NCBI GenBank assembly: GCA_031181585.1
Contig: JAPSKP010000003.1
Location: forward strand, 62,001 to 126,000
Length of the DNA: 64,000 nucleotides
From: Lysinibacillus sp.
GTDB lineage: Bacteria; Bacillota; Bacilli; Bacillales_A; Planococcaceae
Direction: 5' to 3'
In this document: in pieces, positions 45,076 to 54,482 of the stretch
How positions within the stretch are numbered: the stretch's first letter is position 1
Layout of the letters: each line of letters starts with the position of its first letter
The notes under the pieces: generated by a model
Databases searched by the model: none
Told to the model about the DNA's origin: nothing
The model's input: the letters and a program-made list of their open reading frames with translations, nothing else
Translations under genes and position numbers: made by a program

Positions 45076-46287
45076 GTGAAAAGACCGACAATTTTAGTAT
45101 TAGGCGCAGGATATGGTGGATTGACTACCGTTGTTAATTTGCAAAAAATGATCAGTGCGGACGTGGCGGAAATCATCTTAATTAACAAAAATGATTACCA
45201 CTATGAAACAACTTGGTTACACGAGGTAGGTGCCGGTACAATTTCTCCGGACAAGGCCCGTTACCCAATTTCTAGCGTCATTAATAATAATGTGCGTTTT
45301 GTACAAGCAACAGTTGAAAGTCTTGATGTAAACAAGAAAAAGGTTGAAACTTCTGCTGGCGAATTCACATATGATTATTTAGTCATTGGCCTTGGATTTG
45401 AAGGGGAAACTTTCGGTATTCCAGGATTAAAGGAATACGCTCTTTCTTTAACAAATATCAACACAGCTCGTCAAGTGCGTGAACACATTGAATATCAATT
45501 CGCTTCATGGTCATTAGATGAAGTAAAAGACGATAGCAAATTGACAATCATCGTAGGTGGTGCAGGCTTCACAGGTATCGAGTTTTTAGGTGAGCTTGGC
45601 AACCGTATTCCTGAGCTTTGCAAAGAGTTCGATATTCCACAAGAAAAAGTGCGTGTACTATGTGTAGAAGCAGCTCCAATGGTACTGCCAGGATTTGATC
45701 CACAACTTGTAGAATATGCAAAAACGCAATTATCTAAAAAAGGTATCGAATTCTCAATCGGTACACCGCTTGTTGAAGCTACTCAAGAAGGTGTTAAGAT
45801 TAAGAAGGGCGAAGATGAGTTTGAATTTATTAAAGCTGGTACAGTTGTATGGGCTGCAGGTGTTCGTGGAAACAGCTTAATCGAAACTTCAGGCATTGAG
45901 TCAAATCGTGCGCGTATCGCTGTTCGCAAGGACATGCGTGCTCCAGGCTTTGATGATGTATTTGTAGTAGGTGACTGTGCATTCCTTCTGAATGAAGAAG
46001 CAGGGCGTCCATACCCGCCAACTGCTCAAATCGCTATGCAACAAGCAGTAAACATTGCAAAAAACATCAAGCATTTAATGAACGGTGAAGATACAGAGAC
46101 ATTTGTATATGATGACAAAGGCGCTGTGTGTTCTCTAGGTCATGATGATGCAATAGGTAATGCAATGGGACGTAAATTCACTGGTAAAACAGCTTCTGCG
46201 CTTAAGAAAGTTGTTGATGACCGTGCGCTATTCTTAGTAGGTGGCGTAGGGTTGACATTGAAAAAAGGTAAATTTAAATTTCTTTAA
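45076..46287 (+). CDS. ndh: Type II NADH:quinone dehydrogenase
   Basis: A 403-residue non-proton-pumping NADH dehydrogenase (Ndh/YumB type). It has an N-terminal FAD motif VLGAGYGGLTT, an NAD motif IIVGGAGFTGIEFLGEL (about 160), the FAD-closing VVGDCAFLLNEEAGRPYPPTAQIA, and a C-terminal amphipathic end. I place the start at the GTG at 45076 (VKRPTILVLG), with AAAGGGG eleven bases upstream; the open frame further upstream crosses the leader hairpin. It feeds electrons from NADH into the menaquinone pool. No Rex consensus is visible before it, unlike yutJ. Confidence 0.93.
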   Translation: MKRPTILVLGAGYGGLTTVVNLQKMISADVAEIILINKNDYHYETTWLHEVGAGTISPDKARYPISSVINNNVRFVQATVESLDVNKKKVETSAGEFTYDYLVIGLGFEGETFGIPGLKEYALSLTNINTARQVREHIEYQFASWSLDEVKDDSKLTIIVGGAGFTGIEFLGELGNRIPELCKEFDIPQEKVRVLCVEAAPMVLPGFDPQLVEYAKTQLSKKGIEFSIGTPLVEATQEGVKIKKGEDEFEFIKAGTVVWAAGVRGNSLIETSGIESNRARIAVRKDMRAPGFDDVFVVGDCAFLLNEEAGRPYPPTAQIAMQQAVNIAKNIKHLMNGEDTETFVYDDKGAVCSLGHDDAIGNAMGRKFTGKTASALKKVVDDRALFLVGGVGLTLKKGKFKFL

Positions 46288-46297
46288 TTGAAACGGT

Positions 46298-46335
46298 AAG
46301 CAGGGGAAGTTTTAACACTTTCCCTGCTTTTTTTA
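46298..46335 (+). terminator. Terminator after ndh
   Basis: AAGCAGGGGAAGT and ACTTTCCCTGCTT pair with one mismatch and are followed by seven T. Confidence 0.88.
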
Positions 46336-46427
46336 TAGGCAAAAAACAAAAGGGAAGGGAATATTTTTCTTTAAGGAGGAGAGCCGCTATACTTAATAGT
46401 AGAATATGTAAAAGGGCTGATAGAGAG

Positions 46428-46925
46428 ATGAAAAAAGATCGTGGAAAAATATGGCTAGGTGTTTGTGGGATTGTAGAGAATGACAACGGGGAATGGCTGG
46501 TTGTCAAAAAAACGTATAGCGGACTGAAGGGGCGCTGGTCTCTGCCAGCAGGGTTTGTCCAAGAAGGAGAGACGATTGATGAGGCAGTCGTGCGAGAAGT
46601 AAAGGAAGAGACAGGGATTGATTGTTATGTAAAAGGCCTTGTCGGATTTCGAACAGGTGTCATCCGCAGTGAAATTAGCGATAATATGGCGATTCTCTAT
46701 TGTGGTCAGGCAGAAGCCTCACAATCGATTATCGTACAGGAACGGGAAATTTTAGAGGCACATTGGATCTCACCGAAGCAGCTTGCGGTCGATGAGCTTT
46801 CAAATATCATGTTGAAGGAAGTAGCCCGCAATGATGTGAAAAAAAATATGATAGATTTTGTTGATAATATCATTCCGGAAGAAATATTTGGTTATACACA
46901 GTACAATCTATTCATAAAAAAATAG
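46428..46925 (+). CDS. Nudix hydrolase
   Basis: A 165-residue Nudix hydrolase. The Nudix box GX5EX7REUXEEXGU is intact at residues 42-64 (GFVQEGETIDEAVVREVKEETGI spans it), with the REVKEE metal-binding core. The fold would cleave a nucleoside diphosphate linked to another group; the substrate cannot be inferred. GAGAG precedes the ATG. Confidence 0.9.
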   Translation: MKKDRGKIWLGVCGIVENDNGEWLVVKKTYSGLKGRWSLPAGFVQEGETIDEAVVREVKEETGIDCYVKGLVGFRTGVIRSEISDNMAILYCGQAEASQSIIVQEREILEAHWISPKQLAVDELSNIMLKEVARNDVKKNMIDFVDNIIPEEIFGYTQYNLFIKK

Positions 46926-46942
46926 AATAATAGGTAAAGATA

Positions 46943-46962
46943 TTACACTAGAAATGGTGTAA
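46943..46962. repeat. Small inverted repeat before cstA
   Basis: TTACAC and GTGTAA are separated by eight bases, just after the Nudix gene and about 90 bases before cstA. It may be an operator or a weak terminator. Confidence 0.35.
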
Positions 46963-47048
46963 AAATAATTATCTGATTATTTTAAAAATAATTTCCCTCC
47001 TTCCTTCATACGTTGCAATAAGCATAAAAGAAGGAGGGGTGTTTTATT

Positions 47049-48854
47049 ATGAATGCGATTTCCATTGTTATTGGAGCTATCTGTATACTCGTTATCGGTT
47101 ATCGCCTATATGGTTACTTTTTCACGAAGAAAGTATTAAAAATCAATGAAAAAGAGCCGACACCGGCGCATCAGCTAAAAGACGGGAAGGATTATGTACC
47201 CACCAATAAATGGGTGGCGTTTGGTCACCATTTTGCGGCAATTGCTGCGGCGGGGCCGCTGGTAGGACCGGTGCTTGCCGCTCAGTTCGGCTACCTGCCG
47301 GGGCTGTTATGGCTGTTAATCGGTGCTGTTATTGGGGGAGCGGTGCACGATGCAGTAGTGTTATTTGCCTCGATGCGGAGAAAAGGCAAGTCATTGTCTG
47401 AAGTGATGAAGGAGGAGCTAGGACCAGTTGCAGGCTTCTGTACAGGGCTTGCTATGCTGTTTATTATCACGATTACAATGGCGGGACTCTCGCTAGTTGT
47501 ATTAGGAGCACTAGAGCGTAATCCATGGGGAACCTTTGCTGTTGCTATTACGATTCCAATCGCTATATTGGTAGGAATTGCATATAAGAAAACAGGCAAT
47601 CTGCTTACAACTTCTGCAGTAGGGTTTATCTTGTTGATGATTGGTGTATTTATGGGGCCTTATTTGCAGGGGACATGGCTTGGAGACTTGCTGACGTTAG
47701 AACGCGATACTTTAGCACTTATTTTACCGATATATGCGTTCTTCGCAGCTGCTTTGCCGGTATGGATACTGCTGGCACCTCGTGATTATTTGAGTAGTTT
47801 TATGAAGATCGGTGTATTTATTGCCCTGATTATCGGTGTATTTATTGTAAATCCTGTTATTCAGTTTCCTGCTGTCATTCCAGACTTTTTAGGAGGCGGA
47901 GGGCCTGTCGTAGCAGGACCGGTATGGCCGTTTGTGTCAATTACGATTGCTTGTGGAGCCATTTCGGGCTTCCATGCATTTGTCGGCTCAGGAACGACAC
48001 CGAAGATGCTGGATCGGTGGGAAGATATCCGTGTCGTTGGATTTGGGGCGATGCTGGTAGAAAGTTTGGTAGGGGTTATGGCGCTAATTGCAGCTACCTC
48101 TCTTTACCCGGGTGACTATTTCGCTATTAATTCGGCGCCAGCCGTTTTTGCTACGCTAGGTATGGACACAGTGAATCTAAATATGCTGGCCGAGCAAATT
48201 GGTATGGATTTAGAAGGACGTACTGGGGGCGCTGTCACATTAGCTGTAGGGATGACCTATATTTTTACAGGAGTTCCTTGGTTTGCCGATATGTCTTCGT
48301 ACTTCTACCAGTTCGTTATCATGTTTGAAGCTGTATTTATTTTGACAGCCATTGATGCCGGAACGCGGGTAGCCCGCTACCTCATTCAAGATTTCTTTGG
48401 GGAAGTATATAAACCGTTAAAGAAAACAGATTGGATGCCCGGTACCTTATTTGCCAGTGCACTTGCCTGCTTTATGTGGGGGTATTTATTGTACTCAGGC
48501 GATATTAGCTCTGTTTGGGCATTGTTTGGCGTATCGAATCAATTGATGGCTTCAATAGGACTGGTATGTGGAGCGACCATCATTTTGAAAATAGCAGATC
48601 GGCGCATTTATGTGTTAACCTGTATCATTCCACTCGCGTATTTATATGTAACAGTAAATGTGGCGGGAATTTGGATGGTAAAGAATGTCTATTGGAACAG
48701 TGAAGCAGGGGGCTATTCTGTATTGAATGGGGTCCTGTCCATCGTTATGCTGATTCTTGGTCTCATCATTGTGCTGACAGCTATCCGTAAATGGAAGGAT
48801 TTATGGAATAGTAAACGATATGTCAATGGTGTAGCAGTGAATGGCAGAATGTAA
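47049..48854 (+). CDS. cstA: CstA-family transporter (first copy)
   Basis: A 601-residue carbon-starvation protein A family membrane transporter with about 16-18 helices. Typical blocks are the N-terminal KDYVPTNKWVAFGHHFAAIAAAGPLVGPVLAAQFGYLPG region, AVHDAVVLFASMRRKGKSL, ISGFHAFVGSGTTPKML and FGVSNQLMAS. E. coli relatives (CstA, BtsT/YjiY) take up peptides or pyruvate. AAGGAGG lies before the ATG. A shorter paralogue lies 640 bases downstream, with yuiB in between. Confidence 0.92.
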   Translation: MNAISIVIGAICILVIGYRLYGYFFTKKVLKINEKEPTPAHQLKDGKDYVPTNKWVAFGHHFAAIAAAGPLVGPVLAAQFGYLPGLLWLLIGAVIGGAVHDAVVLFASMRRKGKSLSEVMKEELGPVAGFCTGLAMLFIITITMAGLSLVVLGALERNPWGTFAVAITIPIAILVGIAYKKTGNLLTTSAVGFILLMIGVFMGPYLQGTWLGDLLTLERDTLALILPIYAFFAAALPVWILLAPRDYLSSFMKIGVFIALIIGVFIVNPVIQFPAVIPDFLGGGGPVVAGPVWPFVSITIACGAISGFHAFVGSGTTPKMLDRWEDIRVVGFGAMLVESLVGVMALIAATSLYPGDYFAINSAPAVFATLGMDTVNLNMLAEQIGMDLEGRTGGAVTLAVGMTYIFTGVPWFADMSSYFYQFVIMFEAVFILTAIDAGTRVARYLIQDFFGEVYKPLKKTDWMPGTLFASALACFMWGYLLYSGDISSVWALFGVSNQLMASIGLVCGATIILKIADRRIYVLTCIIPLAYLYVTVNVAGIWMVKNVYWNSEAGGYSVLNGVLSIVMLILGLIIVLTAIRKWKDLWNSKRYVNGVAVNGRM

Positions 48855-48858
48855 ACGG

Positions 48859-48896
48859 ATGCCCTATAAGCGATTGCTTATAGGGCATTTCTTTTT
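48859..48896 (+). terminator. Terminator after the first cstA
   Basis: ATGCCCTATAAGC and GCTTATAGGGCAT form a perfect 13-bp stem, followed by a T-rich tract. Confidence 0.9.
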
Positions 48897-49020
48897 CTAT
48901 GTAGAGTGATTGAGCAGTGATTACCCCTATGTCCGTTTCTTGACGATATAATTATATCCATTGAAAGCACTCTCCTTATAATGTAAACTAATGTAAGGAA
49001 AACTGGAGGGTTTACATAGA

Positions 49021-49353
49021 ATGAATGATGTTTCTTTAGTCCAATTAATTATTTCGGTCGTACTATTTTTCGTTATGTTCTTCGGGATCGGCTTTTTGCT
49101 GAATATGCTGCTGCGTATGACATGGCTGATGGCCATTGTGTATCCGGTTGTTGTTGTCTTTATAGTGGATGAAGAAGGAGTGAGCTTCCTTGATTATATT
49201 TTCAAGCCAGGCACAGCTTTCCCAGCACTGATGGACAAACTTCAGGCATTACAAATCGTAGACATTTTGATTTTATCCGGTGGTTTTGCCGGAGCAGTCG
49301 TGGCAGGAATTGTCATGATTTACTTACGTAAAGCAGGATATAGAATGTTTTAA
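49021..49353 (+). CDS. yuiB: YuiB-family membrane protein
   Basis: A 110-residue integral membrane protein with three likely helices (about 5-30, 34-50 and 80-105), matching the YuiB family of Bacillales, whose function is unknown. In B. subtilis yuiB is near yuiD and pepA, which lie 1.6-2.6 kb further on here. GGAGGG lies upstream of the ATG at the usual region, slightly long spacing. A terminator follows. Confidence 0.83.
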   Translation: MNDVSLVQLIISVVLFFVMFFGIGFLLNMLLRMTWLMAIVYPVVVVFIVDEEGVSFLDYIFKPGTAFPALMDKLQALQIVDILILSGGFAGAVVAGIVMIYLRKAGYRMF

Positions 49354-49382
49354 CATGCATCAAAAGATGCATGTTTTTTTTA
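49353..49382 (+). terminator. Terminator after yuiB
   Basis: ACATGCATC, loop AAAA, GATGCATGT, then eight T. Confidence 0.9.
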
Positions 49383-49490
49383 TATCACTGTATTATAACT
49401 AAGTAATATAAAAATATATTGTTATATAACAATAGGCCCGCTATAATGATTTTAAGTAGAAATATAATATTAGTAAATGGAGGGGAAAAA

Positions 49491-50945
49491 ATGATTACAT
49501 TTCTAGTATGTATTGTTGCACTGATTGCAGGTTATTTTACATATGGTAAATTTGTAGAAAGAGTATTTGGTCATCAGGAAGCACGCCCTACACCTGCATA
49601 CGTAAACGCAGATGGAGTAGATTATGTACCTATGTCAACGCCGAAAAATTCACTTATCCAATTATTGAATATTGCCGGAGTAGGACCTGTATTTGGCCCA
49701 ATTATGGGGGCATTGTATGGACCTGTAGCTTTTTTATGGATTGTTATTGGCTGTATTTTCGCAGGGGCAGTACATGATTATTTAACTGGAATGATTTCGA
49801 TTCGTAACCGTGGCGCTCATCTGCCGGAACTGGCGACAAAATTTTTAGGCAAATATATGAAGCATGTCGTTAATGTATTTGCGCTTTTGCTACTTGTACT
49901 TGTAGGAACAGTCTTTGTTACATCGCCAGCGACTTTGCTTTATAACCTGATGGATGCGAAAGTGAGTCTGGCAGTAATTACGTTTGCTATTTTTGCTTAT
50001 TATATTTTAGCAACACTGCTGCCTGTAGATAAAATCATTGGAAGAATTTATCCATTTTTTGGTGCTTTACTCGTTATTTCCGCTTTAGGTATCGGGATTA
50101 TGATGTTGATTACCAAGGCACCTATTCCTGAATTAACATTACAAAACATGCATCCAGGAGATTTGCCGATTTTCCCAATGTTATTCTTTACGATTACTTG
50201 TGGGGCGTTATCAGGGTTTCACGCTACACAATCACCAATTATTTCTCGTACAACGCAAAATGAATCACAAGGACGTAAAATCTTTTATGGCATGATGATT
50301 GCTGAAGGAATCATTGCAATGATTTGGGCTGCTGCTGCAATGAGCCTGTTCAACGGATATAATGGCCTGAATGAAAAGTTAGAAGCTATAGGAACAGCTG
50401 GAGTTGTATCAGAAGCATCCATTTTAATGTTAGGTTCTATTGGAGGGACATTGGCTGTACTGGGAGTTATTATTTTACCGATTACTTCAGGAGATACAGC
50501 ATTTAGGGCAGCTCGGATGGTGATAGCAGATTATTTAAAGGTAGGACAAGCTAAAATCATAAGCCGACTTTGGATTGCCGTCCCGCTATTTGCTATTTCT
50601 TACATCCTAACAAAAATTGACTTCAATATTTTATGGCGCTACTTCTCATGGGCGAATCAAGCTACAGCTGCCATTGCACTATGGGTAGGCGCTATGTACT
50701 TAATAATCGCAAAGAAAAATCACTGGATTGCCTCGATTCCGGCTGTCTTTATGACTTACAATGTATTTGTCTATATTCTCTATGAAAAAATCGGCTTCAA
50801 TCTGCCATTAAATATTTCCTATATAGGAGGAGTAGTGCTGACATTGATTGTTGTTGCAGCGTTTGTCATGCGAGCAATGAATGTACGCGGTACAGAGTTC
50901 CTGCTGGATGAGGATGTTTCATATTTTAAAATAAAGAAAGTATAG
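49491..50945 (+). CDS. CstA-family transporter (second copy)
   Basis: A 484-residue CstA-family transporter, about 115 residues shorter than the first copy. Shared blocks are GVDYVPMSTPKNSLIQLLNIAGVGPVFGPIMGALYGP, AGAVHDYLTGMISIRNRG and LSGFHATQSPIISR. The His and Gln-Ser of GFHATQSP differ from the first copy's GFHAFVGSGTTP, so substrate is probably different. The start at 49491 follows GGAGGGG; the upstream 24 codons are leader sequence. Other bacteria of this order also carry short CstA proteins. A bidirectional terminator follows. Confidence 0.9.
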   Translation: MITFLVCIVALIAGYFTYGKFVERVFGHQEARPTPAYVNADGVDYVPMSTPKNSLIQLLNIAGVGPVFGPIMGALYGPVAFLWIVIGCIFAGAVHDYLTGMISIRNRGAHLPELATKFLGKYMKHVVNVFALLLLVLVGTVFVTSPATLLYNLMDAKVSLAVITFAIFAYYILATLLPVDKIIGRIYPFFGALLVISALGIGIMMLITKAPIPELTLQNMHPGDLPIFPMLFFTITCGALSGFHATQSPIISRTTQNESQGRKIFYGMMIAEGIIAMIWAAAAMSLFNGYNGLNEKLEAIGTAGVVSEASILMLGSIGGTLAVLGVIILPITSGDTAFRAARMVIADYLKVGQAKIISRLWIAVPLFAISYILTKIDFNILWRYFSWANQATAAIALWVGAMYLIIAKKNHWIASIPAVFMTYNVFVYILYEKIGFNLPLNISYIGGVVLTLIVVAAFVMRAMNVRGTEFLLDEDVSYFKIKKV

Positions 50946-50948
50946 AAA

Positions 50949-50984
50949 AAAGCGCACCTTACTTCAATGAGGTGCGCTTTTTTG
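50949..50984. terminator. Bidirectional terminator, second cstA / yuiD
   Basis: AAAGCGCACCT and AGGTGCGCTTT pair perfectly with T-rich ends. Confidence 0.9.
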
Positions 50985-51011
50985 GTGGAAAATCATTGAG
51001 TAGAATAATTG

Positions 51012-51491
51012 TTAATGCAGAATAACAGAATAAACGGCGCAGCTAAAGAAAATACCTGCCAGTGCTCCTGCCAGCACTTCGCTTCTTTTGTGACCGAGCA
51101 GGGTTTTTAATTCCTCAATTTTTTCTTCTTCATTCATATTAGGCCAGCGTTTGATATCACGGAAAAAAATTTGTAAATCACGGCGGATTTCATTCAATGC
51201 AGCTGCATGTTGTCCAGCCTGATAACGGATGCCGCTCGCATCGTACATGACAATCGAAGCAAACATGGCTGCAACCGCAAATAGAGGTGTATCAAATCCT
51301 GATTCAAATCCGACTGCCGTGGCTAAGCTGGTAACGGCCGCTGAATGGGAGCTAGGCATACCGCCTGTAGAGGTAAGAAGTGACCAATTCAATTTTCTCG
51401 TCATAATTAAATGGACGGGTACTTTTAGGATTTGGGCAAAAAGGATTGCTAACAAGCTTAAAACAAGAGGTGTATTTTCCAGCAAGGCCAT
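51012..51491 (-). CDS. yuiD: Divergent PAP2-type protein YuiD
   Basis: A 159-residue membrane protein of the DUF212 / divergent PAP2 family. GGMPSSHSAAVTSLATAVG retains the PSSH core of the phosphatase motif; helices lie at about 8-25, 60-80 and 135-155. It may be a lipid or cell-wall phosphatase, unproven. Its start lies 138 bases from the pepA start, so the two are divergent. Confidence 0.87.
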   Translation of the reverse strand: MALLENTPLVLSLLAILFAQILKVPVHLIMTRKLNWSLLTSTGGMPSSHSAAVTSLATAVGFESGFDTPLFAVAAMFASIVMYDASGIRYQAGQHAAALNEIRRDLQIFFRDIKRWPNMNEEEKIEELKTLLGHKRSEVLAGALAGIFFSCAVYSVILH

Positions 51492-51629
51492 TAACCATCG
51501 TTCCTTCCCTATGGATAGTTGCCCTCATCATAACATATTTTGAAAATGGTGAAAAATTATGAATTTCGTTATCCGAAGTAATAGAATAGAGGTATAATAG
51601 GATGGATAAAACATTTAGGAGGCAGTAGC

Positions 51630-53123
51630 ATGAAAATCGAAACAGAAAACAGAACATTCGAAACAATTTCAGCAGGAACAATCATCGTTGGTGTTCAAAA
51701 ACACCGTGAACAGATGAAAAATTGGGATGAGTTTGGTGGCTTTTTTGACTCGGCCCTAGAAGAGTGGATTCGGACAGGGGAAATTAGTTCCGACCGGAAG
51801 AAATTGACGAAGTTCCCGGTAGCAACGGCAAATGAACAGCTTAAGCGAGTGGTATTTGTAGGGCTTGGAGAAGGGAAATCATTAACGGAAGAAGAGCTAA
51901 GAGAAGCGTTCGGTCTAGTAGGGAAGGAACTGAAATCACTAAAGGTGAACGACTATGCCATTTGGCTGGATTCGTTTGTGACACCGGTATTAGAAGAAAC
52001 GGATGTTGCATTCCTGGCTGCTGAAGGCATCGGCATGGGCTTCTATACAGTACCGAATTACAAAACGTCCTCTAACGAAATCGATACATATCTTGATCGT
52101 GTAGAACTTGTGACACAGGCAGATATGGAAGAAGTGGCATCAAGCTTTGATGTAGGACGTATTTATGCAGAAGCAGTAAATGAAGCACGTAGTCTTATTA
52201 ATTTACCGCCAAATCTTTTGACAGCAACAGATCTTGCAGACTATGCAGTAGAGCTGGCCAAGCAGTATGATTTCGAAGTAGAAATTCTTGATAAGGCACA
52301 GTTGGAAGAGTTAGGGATGGGCGGTATTTTAAGCGTAAACCAAGGCTCTGTAGAAGAGCCGCGTATGATTACGTTGAAATATAAAGCAAAGGATAGCTGG
52401 GAAGATGTTGTCGGCTTTGTTGGAAAAGGTGTGACATACGATACCGGCGGCTACTCTTTAAAACCGCGTGAAAGTATGGTTGGCATGAAAGGCGATATGG
52501 GCGGAGCGGCAGCAGTCCTTGGAGCGATGAAAATCATTGGAGAGACACGACCTAACCGTAATGTAGTAGCAGTTATCGGTTCTACAGACAATATGGTGTC
52601 AGGCACTGCCTTTAAGCCGGATGATGTGATTACAACTTACAGTGGTAAAACAGTAGAAGTGCTGAATACGGATGCGGAAGGACGTCTTGTATTGGCTGAT
52701 GCTATAACTTATGCAAAACAGCAGGGAGCAAATTACCTGATTGATGTTGCTACGTTAACAGGCGGGGTCATTGTAGCGCTTGGCATGGATAAAACAGGTG
52801 CCTTAACAAACAATGAAGAGTTCTTTGAGAGCTTCATGGAGGCAGCAGTTGAAACAGGAGAGTTCGTATGGCGTCTTCCATTAACGGAAAAAGATAAAAA
52901 GCGTATCCGTAAATCAGATCTGGCAGATTTAAATAATTCACCTGGCCGTGACGGACATATGATTTTTGGCGGCGGCTTTGTTGGTGAGTTCGCTGAAGAT
53001 ACACCGTGGATTCATCTGGATATTGCCGGTACATCAGATGCTTCCGGATCTCATGATTTAGGACCAAAAGGCGGTACTGGGGTTATGGTACGTACATTAG
53101 CAGCTTTTGTTGAACAATTTTAA
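51630..53123 (+). CDS. pepA: Leucyl aminopeptidase (M17)
   Basis: A 497-residue M17 aminopeptidase that removes N-terminal residues in the cytoplasm and works as a hexamer with two metal ions. The metal and catalytic motifs are [16 protein letters not shown] (Lys and Asp ligands), [15 protein letters not shown], and [13 protein letters not shown], which carries the catalytic Arg and two acidic ligands. Some family members also bind DNA. AGGAGGCAGT precedes the ATG. A terminator follows. Confidence 0.95.
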   Translation: MKIETENRTFETISAGTIIVGVQKHREQMKNWDEFGGFFDSALEEWIRTGEISSDRKKLTKFPVATANEQLKRVVFVGLGEGKSLTEEELREAFGLVGKELKSLKVNDYAIWLDSFVTPVLEETDVAFLAAEGIGMGFYTVPNYKTSSNEIDTYLDRVELVTQADMEEVASSFDVGRIYAEAVNEARSLINLPPNLLTATDLADYAVELAKQYDFEVEILDKAQLEELGMGGILSVNQGSVEEPRMITLKYKAKDSWEDVVGFVGKGVTYDTGGYSLKPRESMVGMKGDMGGAAAVLGAMKIIGETRPNRNVVAVIGSTDNMVSGTAFKPDDVITTYSGKTVEVLNTDAEGRLVLADAITYAKQQGANYLIDVATLTGGVIVALGMDKTGALTNNEEFFESFMEAAVETGEFVWRLPLTEKDKKRIRKSDLADLNNSPGRDGHMIFGGGFVGEFAEDTPWIHLDIAGTSDASGSHDLGPKGGTGVMVRTLAAFVEQF

Positions 53124-53133
53124 GTAATATCAA

Positions 53134-53172
53134 AAGGCGGTTTCCCGATTTAAAATGGGAAACCGTTTTATA
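53134..53172 (+). terminator. Terminator after pepA
   Basis: CGGTTTCCC and GGGAAACCG pair around ATTTAAAAT-type loop bases and are followed by TTTTA. Confidence 0.85.
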
Positions 53173-53585
53173 TTGGGTTCATATAAAAACGATTACCCAG
53201 ATAATTGGGAGACAAAAAGAAGGGTTTCAACAGCATGAAGCCATTCCTCTTTATTTCAACTTTTTAATACTTCTTTCAGGCAGAAAGGCTAACTGGATTA
53301 TCAATATGGAGCCGCCGATATATCCCGCATTTTTTGGAATGACCGCTATTTCTTCTAGGAAAAGGGCTATTATTTATGCAGAGCAGTAGGGATATCCGGC
53401 AATTACCACTGTAAAGCAGCATTTATTTTAATAAAAGGAAATCCATCTTGGGAATAGCTTTTAAGCAAGAGAGCAATTATTCATATCTTGAATTATGTCA
53501 GCTCAACATTTATCATCCTGCTCTTTAGGCAAATACCAATATAGAACGGTTCTTTTCTCATACTCTACAATAGAGGAGGGATTCT
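53173..53585. other. 413-base gap with degenerate repeats
   Basis: I see no gene in this gap. Imperfect units beginning GGAG/GGAA occur at 53308, 53336 and 53358 with CCGATAT/CCGCTATT cores, similar to the repeat at 6313-6396. A ribosome site at its end (AGAGGAGGG) serves the next gene. Confidence 0.45.
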
Positions 53586-53810
53586 ATGGCAAGATTTTAC
53601 GGTAGGGGGCCCGGCCGCACGTATGGAGGACCATATGGGGGCCCAGGATTTGGCAATTTCGGAGGACCATTCTTAGGCGGCTTCTTAGGAGGGGTCCTTG
53701 GAAGTGCGTTTGTACCAAATTACCGACCATATCCATATTACGGGAACCCATATCCATACCCATATCCGTACCCATACCCATATCCATACCAGCCATATAG
53801 ACCATATTAA
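53586..53810 (+). CDS. Small Gly/Pro/Tyr-rich protein
   Basis: A 74-residue low-complexity protein. Residues 1-26 are Gly/Arg/Tyr-rich (ARFYGRGPGRTYGGPYGGPG), 27-43 a hydrophobic Gly-zipper block (GGPFLGGFLGGVLGSAF), and 52-74 are Pro-Tyr dipeptide repeats from hexanucleotides near CCATAT/CCATAC. A strong AGAGGAGGG ribosome site and a terminator behind support real expression. Spore-coat or surface proteins often have this composition; there is no signal peptide. The function is unknown, and the (PY)n number may vary between strains by slippage. Confidence 0.75.
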   Translation: MARFYGRGPGRTYGGPYGGPGFGNFGGPFLGGFLGGVLGSAFVPNYRPYPYYGNPYPYPYPYPYPYPYQPYRPY

Positions 53811-53846
53811 AAAAGCACAAATCCGCCTTTGGTGGATTTGTGCTTT
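53811..53846. terminator. Bidirectional terminator, PY-rich gene / mrpG
   Basis: AAAAGCACAAATCC and GGATTTGTGCTTTT form a perfect 14-bp stem with A and T ends. Confidence 0.92.
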
Positions 53847-53848
53847 TC

Positions 53849-54223
53849 TTACTTAATGCCTTGTTCTTTTTTCATGCGGTTAATTTCTTCTTCTAAATCA
53901 TCATGCGTTGTCCCACTCCACGGTTTTACCCCCGCAATGTAAGAGGAGCGGCTCATAATATGGCCTCCCACAGGACCTGTAATAAAGATAAAGAGAATCC
54001 CTAATAAAATACGGGCATTGAAATGATCCTCAATAAGCCAAAAATGCAGGAACACACCGATTAAAATACACATAACCCCGAGTGTGGCGCTTTTAGAGGC
54101 TGCATGAGCTCGTGTATAAAGGTCAGGCAATCGAAATAACCCGATGGCTGTGACGACGATAAATAGCACGCCGACTGCTATAAAGAAAACAATTAATACA
54201 TTAGCGAGAATTGTCACGTTCAA
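53849..54223 (-). CDS. mrpG: Na+/H+ antiporter subunit MrpG
   Basis: A 124-residue membrane subunit of the Mrp multicomponent Na+(K+)/H+ antiporter. Three helices and the family segment GLFRLPDLYTRAHAASKSATLGVMCIL identify it. The tail GTTHDDLEEEINRMKKEQ is cytosolic and acidic. Last gene of mrpABCDEFG; its start overlaps mrpF by 23 bases. Confidence 0.94.
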   Translation of the reverse strand: MNVTILANVLIVFFIAVGVLFIVVTAIGLFRLPDLYTRAHAASKSATLGVMCILIGVFLHFWLIEDHFNARILLGILFIFITGPVGGHIMSRSSYIAGVKPWSGTTHDDLEEEINRMKKEQGIK

Positions 54224-54482
54224 TGATATCTCCTTTCTCTATGAATTTAGAGAAAGCAACTGTACCGATGAATGATAAGATCGCCAGCAGTAAAATAATT
54301 TCTAGGAAATAGCTTGTTTCAACCATGATGGAGAACAAGCCTACTAGTGAAATGAGGCAGACACCGATTGTATCCAGAGAGATGACCCTGTCAGAAGCGT
54401 CAGGCCCCTTTACTAGACGATAGATGATAACAATCATTGAGAGTGTAATGAGGACGATTGAGCCCCAAATAAAGTATGTCAT
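54201..54482 (-). CDS. mrpF: Na+/H+ antiporter subunit MrpF
   Basis: A 93-residue membrane subunit with three helices; RLVKGPDASDRVISLDTIGVCLI is the conserved block, with the Asp pair in the first loop. It overlaps mrpE by four bases and mrpG by 23, so the genes are translationally coupled. Confidence 0.94.
   Translation of the reverse strand: MTYFIWGSIVLITLSMIVIIYRLVKGPDASDRVISLDTIGVCLISLVGLFSIMVETSYFLEIILLLAILSFIGTVAFSKFIEKGDIIERDNSR

Noticed and set aside
53740-53800. Tandem hexanucleotides that look like a small repeat array
   Set aside because: They code for Pro-Tyr repeats in frame within a real small gene; there are no spacers of the kind a CRISPR array has.
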